A stretch of 64,000 bases of DNA, taken from NCBI GenBank assembly GCA_943735955.1, contig OX030959.1:116001-180000 (forward strand), written 5' to 3'. The position numbers and the translations under genes are program-made. Under the pieces are notes generated by a model, which saw only the letters and a list, made by a program, of their open reading frames with translations, was not told the DNA's origin and made no database searches. The stretch is from Piscicola geometra. Lineage: Eukaryota > Annelida > Clitellata > Hirudinida > Piscicolidae. Of this stretch, positions 38,901-50,986 are shown piece by piece; the first letter of the stretch is position 1, and the number at the start of each line of letters is the position of its first letter.

Positions 38901-41900
38901 TTCAACCATCGCCTGCACCTCCAAAGCCCTTCTACACAAGTCCTTCAGTAGCTCTGAGGCGGTGGTGATGATGATGATGATAACGAAGGTAGTGATGATG
39001 ATGATGATAGAAAAATTGAGACTGCTGAATAATTACGTAAATACACCAAAAAAATTCGCGGTATCATAATCATAACCATCATCATGTTAAACATTTCCAC
39101 AATATCTCTCCATCCACTCACCCCTTGTAAACTTCTCTTCACCCTCTTTTACGTCAACATCATCATCATCACCATCTCCATCAACACCTACATTGCCTTG
39201 ACTGTGGTGGTGATGATATCAAAAATGATGAAGATGGTGAAAGCGATAATAATAGTTATCAATGACTATAATCATGACTAATAAAAAATAATAGTAATAA
39301 AAAGATGTTTTTTATTGGTGTTGTTTGACTACCCGCTGGTGATTTTCTTGAAAGACTCTAATGACCTTCTCCACTCCTCCCTGTCGATGTCCTGAAGTAG
39401 TCATCATCATCATCATCATCATCCTCATCATCAACATCATCATCAACAGACCTTCACAAGACTTCATGCGCTTCATCGGATGCCCACCAACACACCACCC
39501 CAAATCACACCACCCCTAATCATACCACCCCAAATCAAACCACCCCTAATCACACCACCCCTAATCATACCACCCCAAATCACACCACCCCTAATCACAC
39601 CACCCCCTATCACACCACCCCAAATCACACCACACCTAATCACACCACCCCAAATCACACCACCCCTAATCACACCACCCCAAATCACACCACCCCTAAT
39701 CACACCACCCCAAATCACACCACCCCAAATCACACCACCCCCTATCACACCACCCCAAATCACACCACACCTAATCACACCACCCCAAATCACACCACCC
39801 CAAATCACACCACCCCTAATCACACCACCTCAAATCACACCACCCCTAATCACACCACCCCAAATCACACCACCCCTAATCACACCACCCCAAATCACAC
39901 CACCCCAAATCACACCACCCCTAATCACACCACCTCAAATCACACCACCCCTAATCACACCACCCCAAATCACACCACCCCAAATCACACCACCCCAAAT
40001 CACACCACCCCTAATCACACCACCTCAAATCACACCACCCCTAATCACACCACCCCAAATCACACCACCCCATATCACACCACCCCAAATCACACCACAC
40101 CTAATCACACCACCCCAAATCACACCACCCCAAATCACACCACCCCAAATCACACCACCCCAAATCACACCACCCCTAATCACACCACCTCAAATCACAC
40201 CACCCCTAATCACACCACCCCTAATCACACCACCCCAAATCACACCACCCCAAATCACACCACCCCCTATCACACCACCCCAAATCACACCACACCTAAT
40301 CACACCACCCCAAATCACACCACCCCAAATCACACCACCCCAAATCACACCATCCCAAATCACACCATCCCAAATCACACCACACCTAATCACACCACCC
40401 CAAATCACACCACCTCAAATCACACCACCCCCTATCACACCACCCCAAATCACACCACACCTAATCACACCACCCCAAATCACACCACCCCAAATCACAC
40501 CACCCCTAATCACACCACCTCAAATCACACCACCCCTAATCACACCACCCCAAATCACACCACCCCTAATCACACCACCCCAAATCACACCACCCCAAAT
40601 CACACCACCCCTAATCACACCACCTCAAATCACACCACCCCTAATCACACCACCCCAAATCACACCACCCCAAATCACACCACCCCTAATCACACCACCT
40701 CAAATCACACCACCCCAAATCACACCACCCCAAATCACACCACCCCAAATCACACCACCCCATATCACACCACCCCAAATCACACCACACCTAATCACAC
40801 CACCCCAAATCACACCACCCCAAATCACACCACCCCTAATCACACCACCTCAAATCACACCACCCCTAATCACACCACCCCAAATCACACCACCCCTAAT
40901 CACACCACCTCAAATCACACCACCCCTAATCACACCACCCCAAATCACACCACCCCTAATCACACCACCCCAAATCACACCACCCCAAATCACACCACCC
41001 CTAATCACACCACCTCAAATCACACCACCCCTAATCACACCACCCCAAATCACACCACCCCAAATCACACCACCCCAAATCACACCACCCCAAATCACAC
41101 CACGCCTAATCACACCACCCCTAATCACACCACCCCAAATCACACCACGCCTAATCACACCACCCCAAATCACACCACGCCTAATCACACCACCCCAAAT
41201 CACACCACCCCAAATCACACCACCCCTAATCACACCACCCCAAATCACACCACACCTAATCACACCACCCCGAATCACACCACCCCAAATCACACCACCC
41301 CAAATCACACCACCCCAAATCACACCACCACACAACAGCGATATCAGACTCGCCAAACACATCACCCCTCCACCCCCAAACCGCTCCAGAAGTACCCCAC
41401 ACCACTCCCACCAAACTACCACACCACTCCCACCAAACTACCACACACCACCACTCCCACCAAACTACCACACTACTCCCACCAAACTACCACACACCAC
41501 CACTCCCACCAAACTACCACACCACTCCCACCAAACTACCACACACCACCACTCCCACCAAACTACCACACACCACCACTCCCACCAAACTACCACACAC
41601 CACCACTCCCACCAAACTACCACACACCACCACTCCCACCAAACTACCACACACCACCACTCCCACCAAACTACCACACACCACCACTCCCACCAAACTA
41701 CCACACACCACCACTCCCACCAAACTACCACACACCACCACTCCCACCAAACTACCACACACCACCACTCCCACCAAACTACCACACACCACCACTCCCA
41801 CCAAACTACCACACCACTCCCACCAAACTACCACACACCACCACTCCCACCAAACTACCACACACCACCACTCCCACCAAACTACCACACACCACCACTC

Positions 41901-43938
41901 CCACCAAACTACCACACCACGGCACCTTGAGACTTCCGAGACTGCCCTCGTAGACCTTGACCTCCATCTCCAACAACATCTCCACCATGCTGCCCGCCAA
42001 CTCCAACTCGCCGGACCTGCTACTACTGCTACAACTACTATTAATACTATTAGCACTGTTGTTTTTGTTGTTGAGGGTGTTACTGCAGATGTTGCTTTTG
42101 TTGTCGCTGTTGAGTACTTTCAGGCTGTGGTTATTGCTGCTGCTAAAGTCTCCAGCATTGAACTCTTTCTTCTCCTCCTTTATTTCCTTCTTTTCCTCTT
42201 CCACCTTCACTCCTTCCACAACTTCAACCTCAACATCATTCCTATCTCCTCCCTTCAAAGCATCACCATCATCATCAGCACCGACAAGTTTGCAATCAAA
42301 TCCCTTGAGAGACTGGACAATCTTATCGAAGTTCTGTGACAGGACACTCCTCAGGTGACCTTCGCGATGACCTCTCCTGTTCAGCCTGCCAATCAACTCC
42401 CTAAGCTCCTCCTCCCTCGTGTACACCGCCCACTCGACCACGCCCCTTGACGCCAGTTGTTCTTGTACACTTGTGTACTTCAATGGGGCACCCTCTTTCT
42501 TTTTATCCATCCCTTCATTCCCCTCGTCACTCCTTCCTTCAGTCTTGAGCGCACTGCTTTCATGTTGCATGTCTTCACTTCCGTTCTGGATCATCATCAT
42601 GTCGTTGTAGGATGTATCAGCAGTGGTATCATTACTAACAACGACATCATTACTAGCTTCGCTGTTGGTAATACTATTAAGGTTGTTATTATTATTATTA
42701 TTATTTTTAATGTTATTGCTGACGTCATGCAAGCTTTTGAGGGCATTCATGACTCTCTCAGGGTCTTGTGCGATTGGCTGTTGAAGGAGGGAAGGCGCCA
42801 TCCAATCAACGCACTTGCTGTCCTCCACGAAGATGCCTGATTGGTGGGCGAAAAACTGAAATGAATTGATTGGTTGCGAGACAATAAAGCTTAATAAAAG
42901 CCAACAAAATAGAAAAAATATTTCATTACCCCCACCAATTCACCACAGAAACCACCCCATCAACTACCCACTACCTCCTCCCACACAAATGCCCACACCA
43001 ACCATTCCCTTCCCTCCCCCCTCGAACTGACCAGACGTCGACTTGAGGCACCAGTATCTGCGATAGGTGCGGTCCATTCCGAGGGGCATGACGCAGCATT
43101 CGTTCTGAGCCGCGTCCACCAGCGCCGTCAGCTGCTGGCAGCGTCGCTGGCTCCACTGTCGGATGTGCTCCTTCTCCTCGAGCGACAACTGGTCCCAGTC
43201 GATGCCCTCCACCGGCATCTCCTCGAAGTCCTTGTCCGTCAGGTCGAAGATCGACTTCTTCTTGGCAGCAGCGTTGCTGTTCTTCGTGTCGCTTGTCTTG
43301 CTCAGTTTCGTCCTGTGGTCGAGGTGGTGTAGTATTAGTAATGATAATGATAAAGAGCATTATCATAATGAACACTAACTCCTTCTTCTTCTTTCCAGCC
43401 ATCATTTCCTCCTCCTGCTTCTTCTTGAAACTGTGACATTCATTCATTGCAGCTAGATCACTCATCCACCACTCATTCTTTCATCTCCTCACTCACTCAA
43501 CACCCAACTACGCCCAATCATCACCATCTCCACACCACCACACAACCACCACACAACCACCACACCATCTCCACACCAGCACCACACCGAAGCACCACAC
43601 AACCACCACACCAAGCACCATACCACCACCACACCAAGCACCACACCACACAACCACCACACCACCACCACACCAAGCACCATACCACCACCACACCAAG
43701 CACCACACCACACAACCACCACACCACCACCACACCAAGCACCATACCAAGGACCACACCAAGCACCACACCAAGCACCCCACCACCACATCATCATCAG
43801 GACACCACCACATCAGGACATCATCATCAGGACACTCACTTGTAGTTGAGAAGATCTCGCTCCCTCCTCTGCACCACAAACATGTGTGCCCGCAAGTCCT
43901 TGTGCGCCTGTCTCAGTCTGTGTGTGTGTGTGTGTGTC

Positions 43939-43986
<48 letters not shown>

Positions 43987-46679
43987 TGTGTATGTTTGTA
44001 TTTTTATAGCTGTGTGTAACCTTGAGTCATTAATACGTTCACATTTGTAGCCACACTACAACACTTCAACAACAACAAAAACAACAACCACCACGTCGCA
44101 ACCCTCACACACCCACAACACACTAAAGCACCCACATTCATAACACAACACACCCCTGCAACATATCACAGCCCCCACGCTCACCCCTCCCCCCCCAAAG
44201 CACCCACTTGGCTTGCGAGTTGTCAAGGTAATCTCGGCACAACGAAGAACTGAGAATTTGCTCGATCAGTGCCGTCAACACTGTCAACTTCTCGTCTGTT
44301 CGTCGCGGTGGTGGTGGTGGCATGGTAGTGGTGTCATGGTGATGGTGCCATGGTGATGATTGGAGGGAGGCATGTGCATGCAGAAGGCATTGGTGGGTGG
44401 TTGGTGAGAGGGTCGACAGATAGAATGGAGAATGAACGAAAGGATGGATGGTGAAATGAATAAAATGATGGATGAATAGGTCAATGGCATTATTATGGAT
44501 GAGTCAAGCCACACAAGATCAACTCAGCCAATCCCACTTTTCCCTTCCACCATTCCCTCTATCATTCCTCCACCTCTTTTTCATTCTTCCCTTCCTCCCC
44601 TCCTCTCTCTTACCCCCTGCCCCCTTCCTTCCTTTCTCCCTCTCTCTCCCCCCCCCCCACCAACCCTGGGTGAGATCGAGGATGTTCCCATGCTTGAGTT
44701 TCTCCATGATGACGGGGTGGTTGCACGCGAAGTCTGACTTGGTCGAACGCTGTACCTTCACCTGCTTGAGGTGGAAGTAATGATTATAGTGGTGGCAGCT
44801 GTGGTGATGGTGATGGTAGTAGCTGTGGTGATGGTAGTAGTTGTGGTGATGGTAGTAGTTGTGGTGATGGTAGTAGTTGTGGTGATGGTAGTAATGCCAC
44901 ACACACACACACCTCAGCATTCTCCTCCTCTTGCGCGCCTGAACTCTCATCGTAGCCGACGAGGAAATGGATGCGGACGACCTCGGTGATGGAGGAGGGG
45001 TCGAGGGGCAGGTGCCGGAGGGGCGTCTCTGGTGGGTTGTCGTTGTGGTCTTTGTCAGGGTGCTTATGGTGTCACAATGGTGCTGAGGGTGTAACTGTGG
45101 GGTGATAATGACTGTAAAATCATAATCACCACCATCATCCTCATCATCATCATCATCAGCATACCCTGGAGAATCTGCCACTTCTGTGACCTGGACTTCT
45201 TGACGACTGACTGGAAGAACTTGACGAAAGACATCGTCGTCTGAATGTCAATGTCAGCTGCGCGTGTGGCAGGAGTTTGCATGTGTGTATAGGCTTTGGA
45301 GTGGTCTCAATTATTTAACTACTGTTCCTTATTCCCTACTTCTCCCTATCCAACCCTTCCCCTCCTATTCCTCATTTCATCTCTCTATCATATCCTCCTC
45401 CTTCTCCTCTCCCTCCTCCTCCCCTCCTCCTCCTCCTCCCCTCCTCCTCCTCCTCCTCCTTCTCCTCCCACCAACTCTTAGAGGCGCTCTTCCAGAGGGT
45501 GTTGAGGTCTCCATTGGGCGCCACTTGAACGTTGAAGCACACCTGCGGCATCATTATCATAATCATGGTAAAACATAAAATCATCATCATCACCATCACC
45601 ATCTTCCTTACCATTCTCATCTCCATCATCATCATCATCACCTGCAGCAGCTCCTGCAGTAGTTCCAGGAAGATGAACGATTGAGATGTGCTGCTGTGCC
45701 TCATCGAGTTTGCCAGCTTCACTGTTGTCGCCGTGGTTGTGGTGATGGTTGTCGCCGTGGTTGTGGTGATGGTTGTGGGGAAAAGATGAATTGAATGTAT
45801 AAAGGAGTAGACAAAAGATGTAGTGGTAGTGATGATGATGGTAATGGTGATGTAGGAATAGTGGGAATGATGTAGGAGTAGTGGTGATGAAGACAATGGT
45901 GGTGGAGTAGGTGATGGTGATAAATGATGATGAAAATAATTATTATGGTTGTGCAAGTGATTTTACTTTACAATTTTGGACCCAAAAATAATAATAATAA
46001 TATTAATGATAATAATCATCATCATGGGCACACCTAGGTCGAGATGTTGACTCAGGTCGAAGAAGCAGAACGACTTGAAAGAGTGCACAAAGTCGTGGCA
46101 CATGAGCAGCGAGCCAAAGCCGCTCTGCACGATTGTGATTGGTCGAGGACTAGGCAGGTCCTTGAACGTGTTTGGGTGGAGGATCAATTCATTTGAAGGT
46201 TGTGATGATAATGATTGTGGCGATGATGATGATGATGATAGTGATTATAAAGAGAATGATGATGATGATGGTAATGATAACAAATAACGATGAAGCACAC
46301 TAACCAATAGATCGTCGCATAGCAGATCCTCCCTCGTCTTCATCCAATCCCTCTCCACCATTCTTCTGTCCATCTCTCTCCTTCTAGACTTATTATTACT
46401 ATTATTGAAGCTATTATTGATAGCATTATTATGATTACTGTTGTTGAGATTGTTGCTTTTATTGTTGACATTATTATTGAGATTGTTGAGGTTGGTGGAA
46501 TTGTCTGTTAGCAACGAGTTCTCTCCTAGATCTGTAGTGATGGAGTTTGGTGGTCGTTATTATAAGTATCATCATCATCATCATCATAATAACCATCTTC
46601 CAGTTACATTCGATTAAATCCATAATCCCGTTAGAGCTGCAGTGACAAGCACAGCCACAGCACCCCTCCCTCCCTCCAA

Positions 46680-46778
<99 letters not shown>

Positions 46779-49700
46779 ATGCACCAGCATCAGAGGGAAA
46801 GATTGGCGAGGGCTTGATGAAGTAGTCGGATAGCTTGACCGTCGATAAGTTGTACTTGCTCAGTATTGAGTCCTGTTGGTAGTGTATGTGTATGTGGGTG
46901 TATGTGTATGTGTATGTGGGTGTATGTGTATGTGGGTGTATGTGTATGTGTATGTGGGTGTATGTGTATGTGGGTGTATGTGTATGTGGGTGTATGTGTA
47001 TGTGGGTGTATGTGTATGTGGGTGTATGTGTATGTGGGTGTATGTGTATGTGTATGTGGGTGTATGTGGGTGTATGTGTATGTGGGTGTATGTGTATGTG
47101 TATGTGGGTGTATGTGTATGTGGGTGTATGTGTATGTGGGTGTATGTGTATGTGGGTGTATGTGGGTGTATGTGTATGTGGGTGTATGTGTATGTGGGTG
47201 TATGTGTATGTGGGTGTATGTGTATGTGGGTGTATGTGTATGTGGGTGTATGTGTATGTGGGTGTATGTGTATGTGGGTGTATGTGTATGTGGGTGTATG
47301 TGTATGTGGGTGTATGTGTATGTGGGTGTATGTGTATGTGGGTGTATGTGTATGTGGGTGTATGTGTATGTGGGTGTATGCGTATGTGGGTGTATGTGTA
47401 TGAGGGTGTATGTGTATGTGGGTGTATGTGTATGTGGGTGTATGTGTATGTGGGTGTATGTGTATGTGGGTGTATGTGTATGTGGGTGTATGTGTATGTG
47501 GGTGTATGTGTATGTGGGTGTATGTGTATGTGGGTGTATGCGTATGTGGGTGTATGTGTATGTGGGTGTATGTGTATGTGGGTGTATGTGTATGTGGGTG
47601 TATGTGTATGTGGGTGTATGCGTATGTGGGTGTATGTGGGTGTATGTGTATGTGGGTGTATGTGTATGTGGGTGTATGTGTATGTGGGTGTATGTGTATG
47701 TGGGTGTATGTGTATGTGGGTGTATGTGTATGTGGGTGTATGCATATGTGGGTGTATGTGTATGTGGGTGTATGTGTATGTGGGTGTATGTGTATGTGGG
47801 TGTATGTGTATGTGGGTGTATGTGTATGTGGGTGTATGTGTATGAGGGTGTATGTGTATGTGGGTGTATGTGTATGAGGGTGTATGTGTATGTGGGTGTA
47901 TGCGTATGTGGATGTATGCGTATGTTGGTGTATGTGTATGTGGGTGTATGTGTATGAGGGTGTATGTGTATGTGGGTGTATGCGTATGTGGATGTATGTG
48001 TATGTGGATGTATGCGTATGTGGATGTATGCGTATGTGGATGTATGTGCAGGTGTTTGAAAGGGGGAGATGATGCAGATGTGGAGAAAGGTGGAATAGAT
48101 AAAAAATTAGCTAAAAAATTAAGAATAAATATGAAATAAGGGTGGAATAAAGGAAAAAATGAACAAAAAAAGATAACATTTTAAAAAACAATTCAAAAGA
48201 TTGGCCGTCCCTGACCCCTCCCTACCCCACATGAAGCACACCAATGGGACACCTTGATGCTCCAGACAGACTTGCCCTTGTGGTCGCAGTGCTCGCGCAG
48301 GAAGAGCTTGCACGAGTCTCGGTTGAAGAGCGCCTTGTTGCGACTGGTCGGGTTGGGTTGTTGTTGGGTGAGTGGTTGTTGTTGGGTGAGTGGTTGTTGT
48401 TTGGGTGGGTGGTTGTTGTTTGGGTGGTTGTTGTTTGGGTGGTTGTTGTTTGGGTGGTTGTTGTTGGGTGAGTAGTTGTTGTTTGGGTGGGTGGATGTTG
48501 TTTGGGTGGTTGTTGTTTGGGTGGTTGTTGTTGGGTGAGTGGTTGTTGTTTGGGTGGTTGTTGTTTGGAGTGGTTGTTGTTTGGGTGGTTGTTGTTTGGG
48601 TGGTTGTTGTTTGGGTGGTTGTTGTTTGGGTGGTTGTTGTTTGGGTGAGTGGTTGTTGTTTGGGTGGTTGTTGTTGTTTGGGTGGTTGTTGTTTTGGTGG
48701 TTGTTGTTGGGTGAGTGGTTGTTGTTTGAGTGGTTGTTGTTTGAGTGGTCGTTGTTTGGGTGGTTGTTGTTTGGGTGGGTGTTTGTTGTTTGGGTGGTTG
48801 TTGTTTGAGTGGTTGTTGTTTGGGTGAGTGGTTATTGTTTGGGTGGTTGTTGTTTGAGTGGTTATTGTTTGGGTGATTGTTGTTTGAGTGGTTGATGTTT
48901 GGGTGGTTATTGTTTGGGTGGTTGTTGTTTGAGCGGTTGTTGTTTGGGTGGTTGTTGTTTGGGTGGGTGTTTGTGGTTTGGGTGGTTGTTGTTTGAGTGG
49001 TTGTTGTTTGGGTGGTTGTTGTTTGAGTGGTTATTGTTTGGGTGATTGTTGTTTGAGTGGTTGATGTTTGAGTGGATGTTGGTGATGATGATGATGGTGG
49101 TAGTGGTAATGATGATGGTGGTGGTGAATGTGATGATGATAGTGGTGGTGATGATGACACAATGATCATAATCATCATTATCATCAGCACAGCACCTGGT
49201 GTTTTTGATGGTGGACATGAGGGTCCCCCCGGTGGCCTGGTTCTGAGACATGTACTGGTAGCAGTGTGCTTCCAGGATGGGGCGTCTGGAAGGGGTGGTG
49301 GTGGATGAAAAAGGAAAGATGGGTGGTGGATAAAAAAGGGAATATGGGTGGTGGATAGAGGTTTGGTGGAAGATGGATAAAGGTTGGTGGATGTGGAGCA
49401 GAGCATTATAACCAACTTTTTATGTTGCCCTGATAGAAGAGTGTTTGGATTGCTGACAAAGACTCTGATGATGATGGCAGTTCGCTTTTCACCACTTTCA
49501 GTCATCACTGTCACCTCCTCCCCAATGAAGAACCGATCCTTCGCAAAGCCATAGATGTCATCAAGCAAGTCCTTGAAACTGCTCCTGTGCGTCAGTGTCA
49601 CCAGATGCAGGATGGGCAGACGCAGGGAAGGCGGCACTGAGTCGATCTGGCGTCTGCTGTTGCGTTCTGAGTCGAGAGCCTCTGTGAAGGTGAGGTTGCT

Positions 49701-50317
49701 GTGACCGGTTGTGGCACATGTCCAGATGAGGCTGTTGCACAAGATGGATTGGTCAAAAAACTTTCTGTTAGGATGGGGTTTTGAAAAGATGCTTAGTGGA
49801 CTAATGGTTTTTGGTTAGAAGGAATTTTATATATTTATGTTGTATTGGTTAAAAATCTGTAAATGCTATCCAACCCAGCCTAGCAAGAATCACATTTATT
49901 AGATTAAATATAACACTTGTGAGTATTTAAATTTTAATTTATAAAATTTGCTTTTCTGCATTTTTGAGAAATTTTGGTTTTAATAGTTAGTCTTTTAAAA
50001 CTTTAACTGCTTCCAGAATTTTCGATCTGTTTCCTAGAACTGATAAAATGTTCTAAATACAAATGTTTTGCTTTTTATTTAGCTAATAAAGGTTTAAATT
50101 ATGAAATTTATCGAAATTCTAGCGAGGTGAGTATAGCGCCATTTTAGATGTATGGAAGGTTATTAAGAGATTTGATAAAAATCGATTGTGGATAAAAAAC
50201 TCACTCGTAATCTTTATAAACTTCTCCGGTTGCCTTACACACATAAATTTCATCTTCAAGATTCAAATTTTCAGGGATTTTTGCAGCCTTAAATCGAGTT
50301 TTACCTAAAAGAGGCAT
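24591..50317 (-). CDS. BAZ1A: ACF1/BAZ1A-like ISWI remodelling subunit
   Basis: Large non-catalytic subunit that partners the ISWI/SNF2H ATPase in nucleosome spacing. Exons in transcript order: 50317-50205, 49764-49417, 49285-49196, 48343-48253, 46872-46785, 46531-46305, 46160-46034, 45721-45642, 45542-45476, 45257-45165, 45028-44913, 44761-44665, 44295-44208, 43917-43840, 43430-43380, 43312-43032, 42836-41926, 39391-39333, 39201-39122, 38953-38876, 32790-32126, 31931-31772, 30871-30759, 30603-30090, 29955-29759, 29597-29455, 24783-24591. Every phase agrees, giving 1715 residues with ATG and TGA. Domain order is WAC, DDT, WHIM, BAZ/WSD, PHD, bromodomain, as in ACF1. BAZ1B/WSTF is the alternative, but the C-terminal bromodomain sequence and overall motif spacing favour ACF1. 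A few small exons (3, 19, 23) rest mainly on phase and splice sites. More than half of the span is intronic tandem repeats. Confidence 0.92.
24830..29425. repeat. 35-bp satellite array, about 131 copies
   Basis: Tandem units of 35 bases of the form ACCACCATC-AGACCCCCAAA-CTCCACCAAACAACA. Two main variants alternate irregularly, GACCCCC and GACCACC. Because 35 is not a multiple of three and no frame contains a stop, the plus strand stays open for 1598 codons. A marker copy with one base deleted (GACCCCAAAC) recurs near 25601, 25880 and 26444, showing higher-order duplication of multi-unit blocks. Confidence 0.97.
30878..31536. repeat. 30-bp G-rich minisatellite
   Basis: About 22 copies of a unit near 30 bases, GGTGGCTATTGGGGAGGGGG followed by GTGTGTGAG, with variable G-run length. 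It lies in the ACF1 intron between exons 22 and 23. The plus strand is strongly G-quadruplex-prone. Confidence 0.94.
31772..32790 (-). other. BAZ1A: ACF1 exons 21-22: PHD finger
   Basis: Exon 21 starts in a Gln/Asn/Thr-rich region, then SYTAIARADVSRWQELTSNC, SIAWSRSLLNTSCKVCHRKR and CMLLCDACNHGYHMYCLKPP. Exon 22 completes the finger with IPEGDWFCVTCRP. The C4-H-C3 ligand pattern of a PHD finger is complete. The finger is split by an intron of about 190 bases. Confidence 0.92.
32930..38280. repeat. 48-bp satellite array, about 111 copies
   Basis: Units of 48 bases: ACCACACCCTACAATCTCAA, then CATTACCCCTCCCCCCTC, then TACCACCTCA. Three variants at one site (TCTCAAC, TCTTAAC, TCTTTAC) and a CCTCCC/CCCCCC variant are shuffled along the array. 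The left part, up to about 34500, has many one-base indels, and the remainder is very regular. The whole array lies in the ACF1 intron between exons 20 and 21. Confidence 0.97.
38281..38868. repeat. Short C-rich derivative of the 48-bp satellite
   Basis: Irregular 21-27 base units built from CCCCCTCTACCACCTCAAC and CAACCACCA. They appear to be shortened copies of the last third of the 48-bp unit, and run up to the donor of ACF1 exon 20. Confidence 0.85.
39488..41332. repeat. 15-bp satellite array, about 123 copies
   Basis: Tandem 15-mers CCAAATCACACCACC and CCTAATCACACCACC and rarer variants, in the ACF1 intron between exons 17 and 18. The period is a multiple of three, so the plus strand reads as endless ITPPQ/ITPPL. 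Confidence 0.97.
41396..41918. repeat. 27-bp satellite array
   Basis: About 19 copies of CACCACTCCCACCAAACTAC followed by CACACAC, some shortened to 18-21 bases. It abuts the donor of ACF1 exon 17 at 41925. Confidence 0.95.
41926..43917 (-). other. BAZ1A: ACF1 exons 14-17: coiled coil and WSD module
   Basis: Lys/Glu-rich helices (HKDLRAHMFVVQRRERDLLN, then KKKQEEEMMAGKKKKE) precede VMPLGMDRTYRRYWCLKST, the WHIM2/WSD signature. Exon 17 carries EWAVYTREEELRELIGRLNR and RGHREGHLR, the second BAZ-family block, and ends VYEGSLGSLK. Exon 17 also contains long Asn and Ser runs, including a poly-Asn stretch of eight residues. Confidence 0.9.
43500..43835. repeat. Irregular CACCA-rich repeat
   Basis: Loose tandem units combining CACACCAAGCACCACACCA and CCACCACAC, in the ACF1 intron between exons 14 and 15. 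Confidence 0.85.
43918..43990. repeat. (GT)n microsatellite beside an ACF1 exon
   Basis: GT repeat of about 70 bases directly against the acceptor of ACF1 exon 14. In the transcript it reads (CA)n and may replace a normal pyrimidine tract. Confidence 0.93.
44795..44895. repeat. 18-bp GTGGTGATGGTAGTAGTT repeat
   Basis: About five copies of an 18-base unit in the ACF1 intron between exons 11 and 12. Confidence 0.85.
46680..46777. repeat. (CA)n microsatellite
   Basis: Pure CA repeat of about 97 bases. It sits a few bases beyond the donor of ACF1 exon 5, so the transcript reads (GU)n. Confidence 0.95.
46881..48050. repeat. 16-bp TGTATGTGTATGTGGG satellite
   Basis: About 70 copies of a 16-base GT-rich unit with occasional GCGTATG, ATGAGGG or deleted units. 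It fills most of the ACF1 intron between exons 4 and 5 and creates Cys-Val-Gly open frames in all plus readings. Confidence 0.96.
48253..50317 (-). other. BAZ1A: ACF1 exons 1-4: WAC domain
   Basis: The protein starts MPLLGKTRFKAAKIPENL and continues EIYVCKATGEVYKDY, SILCNSLIWTCATTGHSNLT, SVPPSLRLPILHLVTLTH and FAKDRFFIGEEVTV. This is the WAC (WSTF/Acf1/cbp146) DNA-contacting module. Exon 4 has SCKLFLREHCDHKG, matching the conserved LKLFLK.HCE motif downstream of WAC. The end of exon 2 (donor at 49416) was chosen because it alone gives phase 2 into exon 3. Confidence 0.9.
48354..49080. repeat. 15-bp TGGTTGTTGTTTGGG satellite
   Basis: About 45 copies of a 15-base G/T unit with frequent GAGTGG and GGGTGGG variants, filling the ACF1 intron between exons 3 and 4. 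On the minus strand it reads as Asn/Thr/Gln repeats. Confidence 0.95.
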
Positions 50318-50986
50318 CACTAAAGCGAGTCTCCGTTCAATTAAGCTATTTATTTATGCGATGGAAAAACACGAATTTGAGAGTTAAACAACATGTGAAT
50401 AGCGCCAATGTTTTGCAAACTATTTTTCTTATTTATTTTAGAGATTATGATTTCAGAATTTGGCTCAATTTAGGAGGAAATATCGAAGAATAAAATGGTA
50501 ACGCTGCCGATTTTAAAGCTATTATTTCGAAGATTTTATCATTAATAAACGGCTTATATGATTTTAATAGAGGCTGGCACAGTTTAAAATGTTCTCATTG
50601 GTGGATTCTCGACCTAGTTTAAAAAAACATTGTTTTAAGTAATGGGCGAAATCTACTATAAGGTAAAAGAAGAAAAATTGTAACACATTTTGTTAATCTC
50701 GTGTTTTACCATGAAAAAATCCAATCTATCTATCGAAATGGTAAGCAAATTTGAGATAAATTTTAATTAAAATTCAATTTGGAAGTAAGTTAACAATAAA
50801 AATCTTCTTTACTGAGAATCATGAATTTGTATTCAAAGCTTTTAGCTCCTAAAGTATAGACTACATTCTTCTGCTATTTGGTAGCTATTATAAAAACTTT
50901 AATGTTTGTGATGCTTTTATTTAAAACACTAAATAGTCAATTAAAAAATCTCTTAGTATGGATCTTAAATAAATAAATATAGAAGT
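50318..50986. other. Intergenic region between ACF1 start and DTD1 stop
   Basis: About 670 AT-rich bases that should hold the ACF1 promoter. A TTTAG acceptor-like site lies 2 bases before the ACF1 ATG. No gene, RNA or repeat was recognised. Confidence 0.5.

Larger units (their letters stand above)
44208..46872 (-). other. BAZ1A: ACF1 exons 5-13: DDT and WHIM modules
   Basis: Exon 6 encodes an Asn-rich stretch, then TREDLLCDDLL, joining KDLPSPRP-like DLPSPRPITI and the DDT helix LLMCHDFVHSFKSFCFFDL. Later exons give SFIFLELLQELLQVCFN, HLPLDPSSITEVVRIHFLVG, NILDLTQ and DEKLTVLTALIEQIL, which are the WHIM1-type helices that bind ISWI. Intron phases alternate between 0, 1 and 2, and all are satisfied. 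Confidence 0.88.

Noticed and set aside
39480..41930. 816-codon ITPPQ-repeat open frame, which looks like a repetitive secreted protein
   Set aside because: Pure 15-bp and 27-bp satellite between ACF1 exons 17 and 18, with no start context, no flanking unique exons and no non-repeat domain.
46866..47957. Cys/Val/Gly-rich open frames up to 363 codons
   Set aside because: Read-through of the 16-bp GT-rich array in all frames. It is intronic to ACF1.
48222..49742. A single 506-codon minus frame joining the WAC exon to Asn/Thr repeats
   Set aside because: Only its first third is exon 2 of ACF1. The remainder is intron and the 15-bp satellite, and the splice model with exons 3 and 4 continues the protein better.
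50642..50661. ATG-led MGEIYYK followed by a GTAAAA donor on the plus strand, a possible divergent first exon
   Set aside because: Only seven codons and no following exon was found before DTD1, so chance is the simplest explanation.
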